Source: Rhyzopertha dominica (Eukaryota; Arthropoda; Insecta; Coleoptera; Bostrichidae). From it: a DNA stretch of 64,000 bases. The stretch lies in the NCBI GenBank assembly GCA_025024175.1, contig QCXZ01000003.1:13365621-13429620 (forward strand), given 5' to 3'. Below the pieces are notes generated by a model that did no database searches, was not told the origin of the DNA, and saw only the letters and a program-made list of their open reading frames with translations. A program made the position numbers and the translations under genes. Of this stretch, positions 33,589 to 43,579 are shown in pieces (position 1 is the first letter of the stretch; every line of letters starts with the position of its first letter).

Positions 33589-33780
33589 TATGGGATCAGG
33601 ATATTCAATCTTTAATATTTTTAACTATTTTATACACTAATAACGTAACTTGAAAATAGGAAAACGTTCCAATCTCGCTGTCAAAGAAAAACTGTCATGA
33701 CCCTCGCCCACTTTTCACTTATCCCTCAGTCTGACGATCAGTCGGCGTGGAAAGCATGTGTCGCCCTTCAGGATCCCACA
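33589..33780 (-). repeat. 5' LTR, 192 bp
   Basis: Identical by eye to 30,416-30,607. In element orientation its 5' end is tgtgggatcctgaagggc and its 3' end gatcccata. At 192 bp it is short for a Gypsy LTR but within range. Confidence 0.9.
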
Positions 33781-33784
33781 GTAT

Positions 33785-35245
33785 CATGAAGTGCATTCTA
33801 TAGTTACGTTCTTGCACGTGAAGAACATTGTCCACAAAGTACAGCTAGGATTTTTAATCTGGGTGGCCTCTATCTGAGCATTTATACACTCTTCCAGTAC
33901 ACATCATCCTTCAATGTCCTTGTATTGCTTGCAATTGGGTAATATATGTTACAGTTCAACAAGGGTGTTTATGTGACAATTATTCGCTCGCATTGAGGTA
34001 ATCTATTATTTCTCTGCGCCGCGATTAATGTTTATATAAGCTTGTTCAAAATATGACGCTAGGACAATTGTAGAAATTCAGTCACAATATACAAATAGAC
34101 GGCAATATTAGTGCTTTTGTCTAACTCTAACTTATTGGCTATATGAATTCACCACTGCAATATAGTGTGTATTAGCCAAATGGGATAAATTCGTTAATAA
34201 ATGAGGAGGGAGGTGTTCGAAGCAACCACTGTTATACAGGCAGATAACAATTTGCAACGACCAGGCATTGTAAACCAAAGTCATCATGTCAAAAAAAAGG
34301 AAACGCTGAGATAGTGTTTGCTAATTTTCCTTTGACGCCAGAAAATATTACAAATATTGTTATTCGGATCGAAATAATTAATATTTCCGAAAGAGTTAAA
34401 GATATGTATAGGACATTGTACATGAAATGTGTTAAGAATTTTCTGAAGAATCCAGAAATTGAATAATCTATAGGATGTTGTATTTAAACTAAGAAAGTTG
34501 ATATTGGCCACTCTTTCATGACCCATCCTGTATAAAAGGTTTTTGTTGGAAAAAGGTGCGCAACTAAAAATATAAATCGACATGTCCGAGCGTTGTTTTG
34601 AAAACGGCCGCACTTATTTATCATAGCATTTCTAAAGTCGTTTGACGATAGTAAGTACAGATAAAGTATCAAGCAACAATCTATGAGACTGACTTATGCA
34701 GAGGGTTTTACAGGTTGATGGTCGGCCGTCGTAAACTATTGTATTGTAAATGAGAGTTTTTACAACCTTATGGTCGGTCGTCCTAAACTATTGGGATTAA
34801 TGGCACGCTTCAAACTTTCCTAAATGGGCCGTATTCAAAAAAATCTTGTGGCCTAAAATTTTAACTTTTCCACCATAAATTTTTGAAATTGGTTAGTTTT
34901 GATAATTTAGCAATCAATAAAACATAGAAGCTTTTATAACAAATTTTATTTAATGCAGACCTGATGCTAACTGGCGCGACCCGCGATCTATTTGTATATG
35001 TATAAAATAAAAGCCTTTGCATGTCATAACGAATTTATACAAATTTAACATAAAAACATACAAATTAGTAAGTAGAAAATTATTTACATTTGTTACAAAA
35101 ACTTTACAATAGTGCACAATAAAATTTATACATGCTATCGATTATGTTCATTACAGCTTGTTAATAAGCACATTACAAGAGTCACAAACTAAAAAGAAAT
35201 ACTCACTATCACTTTCACTGCTAAAATCACGATTAACTTCTATTA
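33785..35245. other. Gene-free stretch with a short tandem duplication
   Basis: No gene. At 34,701-34,741 and 34,752-34,793 a 41-42-bp segment sharing 'gatggtcggccgtc/tatggtcggtcgtc' and 'taaactattg' is repeated in tandem, period about 51 bp. Around 34,515-34,535 'gacccatcctgtata' is the complement of an 'acaggatgggtc' transposon end, so 34,290-34,540 may be a decayed repeat. Confidence 0.4.
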
Positions 35246-35700
35246 TTAATTCTTATACATGATTCTCTCTGTACCGATTTTCAATGTCCAGTACATGCCG
35301 CACTGAATTTCTCCATGCATCAACACTTCATGTCTAATTTTTAGCAGCATTTCGTTGCTAAATTTTCCACCGGTGTTCCCTCGTCGAATTCTTTGTTTCA
35401 ACTGCCCCCATATCATTTCAACGGGTTTGAAAATGCAATGATATGGGGGTAATCGTATAATGATGTGTGCATATTCAGAAGCGAGAATGTCAATTTTAAG
35501 TTTCTTCGAAAATTTTTTTGTGCCAAGCACTTCCAACAATTGTTTTTTTGTGTAGTACTCTTCGAAATATAAATCTTCTTTTCTTAAAAACTTTTGAATG
35601 GTCCCCTTATTAGTTGTTGTATTTGGATTATTTATTTATCCAGTTGCTCCGAATGCTAACTAGCGTTGTCCATTACTATGACGCTGTTTGGTTTTTGAGC
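35246..35700 (-). pseudogene. DDE_3 (IS630/Tc1-related) transposase fragment
   Basis: Read on the minus strand, the fragment begins near 35,700 with 'NSVIVMDNAS', which holds the second catalytic aspartate. After a stop and a frameshift near 35,635 it continues 'GTIQKFLRKEDLYFEEYYTK' and 'QLLEVLGTKK'. It then reads 'IIIRLPPYHCIFKPVEMIWG', where the final E is the third catalytic residue; the usual N-P-I/V-E is K-P-V-E here. The aspartate-to-glutamate distance of about 83 residues fits the eukaryotic DDE_3 group that has an insert between these residues. The frame ends at 35,246. Upstream parts (first aspartate, DNA-binding domain) and TIRs were not found. It is a dead C-terminal half. Confidence 0.7.
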
Positions 35701-37836
35701 AGAGGACGATTGCACACCGCGATCAAAAGTTAGAAAGTATGGGCTGCCGCATTGAAATTGGAATCTTTACCATTCATGGTTATAAAAATACATACGACTC
35801 ATTAAATTAGGAAAGAATACGATTTAGTCATACATTAAAAGCTGGTAGATGAGAAATATTTGTAGTTCAAATAATAATACCAAATAATGCTCATTGATTT
35901 ATGTGTACGGAATAAAAATTCTAAAAAAAACTAAACACAACTTTTTGGATACGGTCCACTCCGCTGCAAAACAGTGGATCGTGTCGAACCCGGCTGTTAT
36001 TTACGACAGCTTCAGGTAATACTTGTAAACCATTGTGTGAGCGGTAATCGGCTGTTCGTATAATGGGTCTCATAGATTGTTGCTTGCAAGTATACCTAAT
36101 CTTATTTATATTGAAACGGTTATCTCTTGTATTTTCAAATACACACACGCTGTCACATTGAACTTTAGTACTTTCAATACTTTCGAATGTTTTATAGTTT
36201 TATTTTTCGTTTGTTAGCCATTTCTGCATCTCTAATTTTCAAATAGGTTAACTCAATCAAATTTGATCAACAATAGTGCCGCAGTTCATCTATCAAGCCG
36301 GTTTTTATACAGCGAGGGTCCCTGCTCTGCATGATCTTTTACAGTATTCTTTTTGACATCTTGTGCCAGTTCTACTCATTAATTCAATGTCTCCTTCAAA
36401 ATCGCAGTGGTAGAAGTTGCATGGCGGTTGAGTAAAAAAAAATAATATTCTCGATTCCAGCTAAGCAACACGCACCCTGTCGTTGTTTTTGACAACTATT
36501 CTAAGTAAGTCGCAGTTTTTGTACGCGTTTGTGTAGTGTTACTTAGTATAGTGAATTTAGTAATGTAGTAAATTTATATGAATCTTATCAAAAACTTTTG
36601 AATCGCGAATTCGGGAAGTTTTACTAATCTCAAGCAAAACCTTACGAAGTTTGAAAATTTGCATGCCATTGGAAAGGCGATACTGTTTGCTAGTGCACGG
36701 TCTAATTACAAGAGGAACGGAAATAAAAAGATGGTTAAAACTCTCAATCTGTTTCCAATTTCAATACGGTAATAACATAACGTAAATACTGTTCGTACAT
36801 TTAATTTTTTCTACAACGCCGTCTTATTGATTTCAAAATCGAGCCAATATTGTTCGAGATATGATTTAATGTATTAGATTTGGTTATTGGTAAAAAAAAA
36901 CATGGTAAAAAGGGACATAGAATGGTAATTGCTGCTGATATAAGTTTTTCCACATAGCAAACACTAATCCGTTCGTGTACATTTTACAGCAGCATCAGTG
37001 TGTCAGTTAAACATGGTATTTACACTCCATTGAAGATTCAGTTGCTATTATTTACCTTATTTTCACAATGAAGAATGTTTTAGAGACACGGCAAGTCCAT
37101 TTAACGAATGATGTAAATAAACATGTACCTCCTGGATACGTCTTGGAATTGGTTGATAAGTTTTGTCAAACTTAATCTGTAACNAAAAAAAACGCGTGAG
37201 AACTGAGATGATAAAAGTTGCATTTTTGTATTTCAAAACATTTTAGTTTTTGTACACGTGGGTAAGGATATCATGGACCTCCCTTACTACCNTTAACAAT
37301 AGTTCTACTCTACTTNTAATACTCGTATTCTTCGTTTACATTAATCTGAAAAAGTTGAATAAACGAAACGAAAATTATAATCACAAAGGTTGGTTTTATC
37401 GTGTCTGTAATTTGGATTTCCGACTGATAATGATTGCAAAATCAAAGCTTCGTTTAGTTAACCGTCTTTTGCTTTGTTTTTCGCGTAATCATCGTTTTGT
37501 CGGTTTGTTTGCGATTAATATCCCCTAAATTCTATTTACTGACACAGGACAGATACCGTCTCGCTCTGGTCATAGATTTTAATTACGACGTCTTCCGACC
37601 GAATGCCTGACGAAACAGGGGCAAAATTATAATTTATTCTTCCTCTGGCCTTCATCAGCTTTACGGGAAGTTGAAAGGAACAATGAATTTTAAATTATTT
37701 CATCCTCAAATACAAAGGAATGAATAGACAAATTGCTACCGTACATTAGAGGGATTATTATAAAGATTGACGGATTGCAAACTTTAAGGGAATATTATAT
37801 TGCTCGGGAATGGATTTGAAAACAAAGAAGATTGTA
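35701..37836. other. Gene-free stretch
   Basis: No supported feature. Unresolved bases occur at 37,184, 37,292 and 37,317. Confidence 0.5.
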
Positions 37837-38898
37837 CAGGGTGTTCCAAAATATCCCGGACAAGCTTTAAATCGCATCTTTATTGCAGGTTATTGAATAT
37901 TATTCTACCAAAGTGGCCGTTCTTTGTTGCACTATATGTCAATTTTACTTTTATATTGGCTTGACACACGACTTTCTTTTCAAAATGACAAACGGGCATC
38001 GAGCAATTTTGGAGCTATTTCGGCAATGAAATGTTCAGTATGAAACTGTTCGTCTGCTCATTATTTCTAAAACGACAGTGTCAGACGCGATTTGTTCAAG
38101 GATCTTGGACCATCGTCAAAAAGCAAGCTCAGCTCATTTGCAAGGTCTGCAGAAGGATGATCGCTTGTAAAGGGGGTATAAGAAGTCCTCCGTACAGTAA
38201 GTTACTAGAAAGGAACTCAGCCTCAAGTTGTACAAAGTCCAAAAAGATCAGCTCATCACGGACGAAAACAAATGCGTTCGTCCCAAAAGATGCTGCCAAC
38301 TAGATCGACGCGCCGCAGTTCAGCAGTGTTTGCGAATCATCTTTACAGATGACCAGATGAGGAGCTTTTCTCGGTAGAACAAGGGCACAATCGTCAAAAT
38401 GACAGGTATTGCTTCATTATGGCTTCCGTCACGTCGATATTTTTTAGAGCGGAATTTACGCCAGTGGCAAGACACCCTTTTTTCTTATAGACTAACAGAT
38501 CAACAATAACCAATGCGTGTACCGACGCAACGTACTTTGGAGAAAGAGAATGGACTTTTCGCCCACAGGGCAAAACAGCACCAGTGGTGTAAAGCTGACT
38601 TTTATAACTTATGCGGAATGGCTGCAGTACCTGCCGGTTCTCACTCGAATAAACTAGTGTGTGGCTTATTTTGGAAGTCTGGGCCTGCACATACTCCCAT
38701 AAAAGTTTGGAGTCTTTGAAGGAAACACTGCGGCGGGAGTGAGACCGTATATCTTCAAAGGAACTGCGGCGAGTCGCCGAAAATCTTGACACCTGGTCAC
38801 TTCGAAAGCGCTTTAATATGTTAATGCTAAATGTGCTTGTTGTTGTTCTTGATGGCCAGTTTTGTTTAATTTATCGTTGTAATAAAGATATCGTCTAA
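37837..38898 (+). mobile_element. Tc1-like element, right end missing or decayed
   Basis: The left end cagggtgttccaaaatatcc follows a TA at 37,835-37,836, the Tc1/mariner target dinucleotide. It is followed by about 150 bp of leader and the transposase pseudogene. No complementary right terminus was found after 38,898, so the 3' end is truncated or diverged. Confidence 0.65.
37985..38898 (+). pseudogene. Tc1-like transposase pseudogene
   Basis: From the ATG at 37,985 the reading (with stops) gives 'MTNGHRAILELFRQ' and 'QYETVRLLIISKTTVSDAI', a helix-turn-helix typical of Tc1-like transposases. Then come 'KELSLKLYKVQKDQLITDEN', 'RRAAVQQCLRIIFTDDQM' (first catalytic aspartate in FTD) and 'VEQGHNRQNDRY', the strongly conserved 'V-E-Q-x-x-N-x-Q-N-D-R' signature. 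After a frameshifted middle it resumes near 38,548 with 'WTFRPQGKTAPVV'. The C-terminal part 'KSLKETLRREWDRISSKELR' lies near 38,710-38,770 and the end near 38,898. The second and third catalytic sites are eroded. Multiple stops and frameshifts show old decay. Confidence 0.8.
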
Positions 38899-41800
38899 AA
38901 CGATTGTACTATAGTTATGGTTGTGAATGTTGTCTATGCAATAGTCATATAAGTATCATAGTACGAAAGGAGCGATTTCTTTATTATCAAATTGTAGCAA
39001 ACAAATTGATCAGACAATGGTTTCAAAACTGCTCAAAATGCTATATCTATACCAGGAGCAGATCCATGCAACTTTAGTGGGATGGACGACTATCCATGTG
39101 TTGTTACAGTGGACCCGTTATTGTTTTAACTGCAAAGAACGAAACTTTGTACAATTTTCATTTTATTTGGAAATGTCTCTCCAATATCTGGTATCATTGC
39201 TAATAAACATCAACATCAAAATAGTTGTTTGCTTTGAGTAAAGGATCGATATTCAATTTAAAATTTTCTATCTAATACCTGACGTCTTTGGTCATTCCTA
39301 GTACTACATACATTATATCTATGCTGTTACTTTTATGAAATATCCAGTAGTAATATCCTTTTCAATAGGTTATGGTACGGTAATACGACAATTTTTAAGA
39401 AATAACGCAAAATGTTGTAGGAAATTTTATTATAATACTTGAAACTATTGGTTATTGCTTTCGTAACTGCTTACATGTTAACCATAAGTTACAATTTATA
39501 TTTGGCCTGTTGATCTAGCTACCTCTTACAATCATTATAAATATATTCAGGCGATAAATTACCTTTGATCATTAAAATAGTTGATTTGTGTTGAAAACTG
39601 TATAAAACGTTCGAAGTGAAAACAACGTTTGTGTTCGCTCGAAGACAATTACATCTACGATTAACTCGTCCCTGAAGAAGTTGTGTTTCTGAGGTTGATA
39701 TATAGGTAATCCAAAGAAATGCGATTCTGTCAAACTGGCATACCATGTTACACAATGAAGAAGTGTTTTTCAACACCATCCAATCATTCTATATTATCAT
39801 AGTGCACTATCGCGTTAGATACGGCCCATTTATGGAAGTTGGCTTACTCTAGTAAGACCTAAATTTTGTTCCTTTAGAACCAAGTACCGTGAAATGTGTT
39901 GGCGGGCGACCCTTTAAATTTAATAAAATCTCAGGGAATCTTTATAAATCCCGTATATTATGGCATTATATGTTATAAATATAACTCTGGGGTGAACTAC
40001 GTACAAGAGTGCTTATTATATTAGCAAAATGATATTAGGGCGGTCCTGAGACCTGTGCTCAGAGGGTTGTCGCCTGCATGAAAACGGTACCCCATTCACC
40101 TAATCTGCAGCCACCCGCTGCCAGACAGAAATTATATGTCTGCAGGGTAAACGTAATGAAGTTTCTGCTCCGTAATACCCCGAGAATGTGTTATGTTTAC
40201 TGCGTTCCTGAGAGGTTTACAAATTACGACGGGTTACTTGTTATTTATTCAATTCAGCGTAAAACTGTAACATTTTCTTTCTTAAAATTTTCAACCTTCT
40301 GAAATTTTGTGGGTTTACTTTAACAAATGTTCCGCACTTCTGCAGTGTTATCTCTACAACATACGTATTTTTATAAGCTGTAGAAAGCTAGACTTTCGTA
40401 TGTGATAGGATCAGTAAATTGAAACTCTTTTTTGTTGGTCATGATAATCTCTTTTCTAGTTTAGGAAGCTCTTAGAAACTGAAATATGTGAAGAATGTCG
40501 TTGGCTTTGGCCTGTGTGTGGCTATCATGAATGTATTAAATTTTCGGAATTATATAAGGCAAATAACGAAAAAAATCCTATTTCACCACATTTCGATCAC
40601 GAGTCAGCGTGGCACGCTACCAATACACCATCAATGCATACCTATTACGTTGTGACTGCTTCAAGTATTTTCAATTTAATGAAGAACAATTTAAACAAAT
40701 TCCAAGGCCACCTGCAATATAGCTTGTGCTGTACAATTAGTTCATATAACTTAAGTGCAAAGCATTTTATGCATCAAGTAGCACGAAATTAAAATATGTA
40801 AATGTAATTCGAGGTGTAATTGTTTCATTAGCGTTAAAAAAATCGATAAATGAATTAAGAAAAAACTTTCATATCACTCAGAAAGATAACTTCAATGACG
40901 AAAATAGTAGCAATCTAGCTCTTATAATAACTAACAGGTAGAATTAGTTTGATGCAGCTTCCTTTTATGGCTTTAGTGGATTATCAACTAAGCAAACTAT
41001 AGCTGGTACGAAGTTCAAAGCAAAGTTTATATAGACTAAGTGAAATACGTACTGCTTCCTCCGAGAGAATTGGAATTTCAAGCGTGTGCATTCATGCAAC
41101 CAGGATTTGTAGATCTGTGCAGCGGATTAAATGTGGTGGCATCGAGTGTGCTTGATTATGTAATACCAGAGGTCGGCGGGCGTGAAATATTTGCTATTTA
41201 TTAGAACCTTAGTACATATCCTTTGTCTCATGCGATTCTACTCGATCATATTGAATTTATTTTGGGAATACTTGGCCTTCAACGCAGAAAATCTTCCATT
41301 GGAAATTTATAATTATAATTGAAAATCAAATATTTATTCGGCGCGTATAGAAAGTGTTCTGAAGTAATAACAGTAGTTACGAAATGTCATGGCGTACAAA
41401 TAGAATTTGTAAGGGTTCAATACTTTTCATTCACTTTCTATATCCAAATCATTAATAAAGAACTTTTATTCGGTGACCTGTAATAAGATACTACCTTTTA
41501 AAATTATGTACTTTAGTCATAAAAGTTAATAATAGCATCGGACCACAGTTTTGTATATTTTAAGCAAAACCATGTGAACAATAAAAAGGTTTTTGTTTTT
41601 GAAATACTTATTTTAGTTATTTCAGAATAAATTTAAATTCCCTGCAGTGACACATGGAAGAGGTCTGAGGAGTTGTATACGAAATAATTTTATGTTAATT
41701 TTTTTATGTTAGAACGCTGGCGATTATAAAAACAACAATATCCAAACACGAGTATCAACTATCCTTAATAAGGACAAACAATATAATACTGATAAACAAA

Positions 41801-42508
41801 ACAGGCCGTCACATAGGTACTCAATCTGCATGATCGTACAAGTAGTATCTATTACCTTGTATTGCTGCTCATTCATTTTTTCTTGTAGCTACTAAAAGCT
41901 AGTTTATAAACTAACACAACAAACTACGGCATTCAACAGCACGCAGACAAATGTTTGGTACATACATTACTTATGCTGTTGAATACGCCTTTATTAACCC
42001 ACTGTATAATCAGACATACATAACCAGAAGGAAGCTCGCCAAAACTACTTTTCCAATATTGATGTCAACTACCAGCTGATATAACAACACAATAGCTTAT
42101 CTTCTTCTTTATTTCTAAATATGGTGCACAACAACAAAAATGACAAATGGGCAAAAAAAGCTTCTCAGAGAATTTTATAATATATTGATTGATAACAAAT
42201 AATCTCGCTGCATGGATGTTTATAAACGTTGAAATCTATGTAAAGGTTGACATGCAAACAGTGTAGGGAGTTCAGGGAATATGTTCATGATAGAGTAAAT
42301 GAATTTATATTTCGGAAAATCTATTCGTCTGCGGCAAGCCACTTGCTTGCCTGACCAGAAACGCATTTTTTTTTACATTTGGAAGAATCGTTGTAAATTC
42401 TGTAATGCTTAAAAATATAAGGTATAAGGTATTCCTTTATTGATTACTATTAGTGTTACGTTTATTCTAAGAAGGAAATCAAGTATTTATTGTTTGCATA
42501 AAACGTAA
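38899..42508. other. Gene-free stretch
   Basis: 3.6 kb of AT-rich sequence without a recognisable gene. The 92-codon frame at 40,514-40,792 has no known motif. Nothing else stands out. Confidence 0.5.
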
Positions 42509-43048
42509 ATGGGCCTGTTTCATATTTTTTTATTTAAAAAAATGAAATTATATGTTGAACTGTACCAGAAATGACTATTTTTATTTTTAGAATAAGTCAG
42601 TTAACACATAAAAAATAATATTATATTTTTAAAGGCGGGAAAATATTACGTCATTTCGCGCAAAACCTAAAGGCGCCTGCGCGAAATTCCAAAATCAACA
42701 TTGCCAATTCTCCTGATTTGTCGACAAACACGTACGGCATAATACGTTATAACGCGTTACGGCGTTACATATACCTCCAATTTGAATTACTTTGCGCAAG
42801 ATAAACGAAATATACATATAACTGCGTTCCCAGTATATGTTTTTGTCCTATTATAACTGTCGTAAACTGTCTTTTTGTGTGAACTTTTCGGGTAAATATG
42901 GGTCGTACAAAGCGGCGTAGATTGGCAATCGCGCTTAGCAATCGAACCAAACTGCAACACGTGCGTCAATTTGCGACGCTGTCACGCATTGTTTGTTTTC
43001 GTTTGACTGTGTTGTATGTTGGTTGCTAGTATAGTTAGTGCTATTAGG

Positions 43049-43216
43049 ATGAATAAATTAGGTGAAGGCTTTACCAAGGCAGATTCAAGCAATCTGCCTT
43101 GTGTTGATGGTGATATGGTGAACCAGTTTTTTATAGACAATGTAAACTTTTTATCTGCAGAAGTTCGTAACGTGAAGAAGTGGCTAACCACCATCTCTGC
43201 CGCGAGTGTAATCTGA
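43049..43216 (+). pseudogene. N-terminal stub of a YqaJ-like (exonuclease-type) transposon protein
   Basis: From ATG at 43,049 the frame reads 'MNKLGEGFTKADSSNLPCVD', 'GDMVNQFFIDN' and 'NFLSAEVRNVKK', then a short unrelated tail to the stop at 43,216. The 'GFTKA-x-x-x-x-LP-x-D-x-x-M' and 'SAE-x-RNVK' motifs resemble, from memory, the start of arthropod transposon-encoded proteins that carry a YqaJ viral-recombinase-type nuclease domain further on. That domain is missing here. Homology seems to stop near 43,180, where the internal deletion joins it to the opposite gene. Assignment is by recollected motif only. Confidence 0.4.
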
Positions 43217-43289
43217 TAAATAATTTATCAGGGCAGTTTACGCTATTATTGCCGCAACTTGGCACAATACAAACTTTTTTTCTAGGCAT
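43190..43289 (-). pseudogene. THAP zinc-finger stub, minus strand
   Basis: From the ATG at 43,289 on the minus strand the frame reads 'MPRKKVCIVPSCGNNSVNCP' and 'DKLFIRL', the start of a THAP domain. The C-x4-C pair, the conserved N-S and the 'K-L-F-x-R-L' strand are all present. The second C-H pair of the finger is gone because the sequence runs into the deletion junction at about 43,180-43,205. The open frame beyond that, to 43,131, is antisense of the plus-strand stub. THAP fingers are the DNA-binding module of P-element-type and several other animal transposases. Confidence 0.6.
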
Positions 43290-43579
43290 CGCAGAATCAC
43301 TTAGTTCACAATCACACACTTCGACCAAATCGTAAACAAAACAAAAACAGCCTGCCGGCAACACCTCACGCTCACAATGACGCCTAAACGGCGGCGCATG
43401 CGTGTTATTACGATGAACGCAATTACGTCACGGGGAATATTAATTTTAAATAGTCAAATTTCATTAGCAAAATTCATAAAAATGTGAAGGAATGGCACTA
43501 AAAGACATTCATTTTTGGCCACTGTAGATTAGCTCAATATAAAGATTTCCGTAATTCCCGAAATGTGAAACAGGCCCAT

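Larger units (their letters stand above)
30416..33780 (-). mobile_element. Non-autonomous Ty3/Gypsy LTR retrotransposon with intact Gag-protease frame
   Basis: A complete 3,365-bp element on the minus strand: 5' LTR 33,589-33,780, primer binding site 33,565-33,582, leader to 33,102, one 851-codon frame (33,101-30,546), and 3' LTR 30,416-30,607. GTAT on the plus strand (30,412-30,415 and 33,781-33,784) is a 4-bp target duplication. The LTRs look identical over 192 bp, so the insertion is recent. Reverse transcriptase, RNase H and the integrase catalytic core are absent, yet Gag, protease and the integrase C-terminal domain are open and fused in frame. The polypurine tract would be aggacggccgaga, just before the 3' LTR, and is weak. 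The whole resembles retrotransposons that keep Gag and borrow polymerase from a relative. Confidence 0.9.
42509..43579. mobile_element. THAP/YqaJ-like DNA transposon derivative, 1.07 kb
   Basis: The ends atgggcctgtttcatattt (42,509-42,527) and, on the complement at 43,579, atgggcctgtttcacattt form TIRs of 19 bp with one difference. The interior holds the start of one gene on the plus strand and the start of another on the minus strand, facing each other. It looks like an internal deletion of a two-gene transposon. Flanks (gtaa / tata) do not give a convincing target duplication, so the superfamily is left open. Confidence 0.65.

Noticed and set aside
38394..38792. 132-codon minus-strand frame
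   Set aside because: Antisense of the Tc1-like transposase pseudogene.
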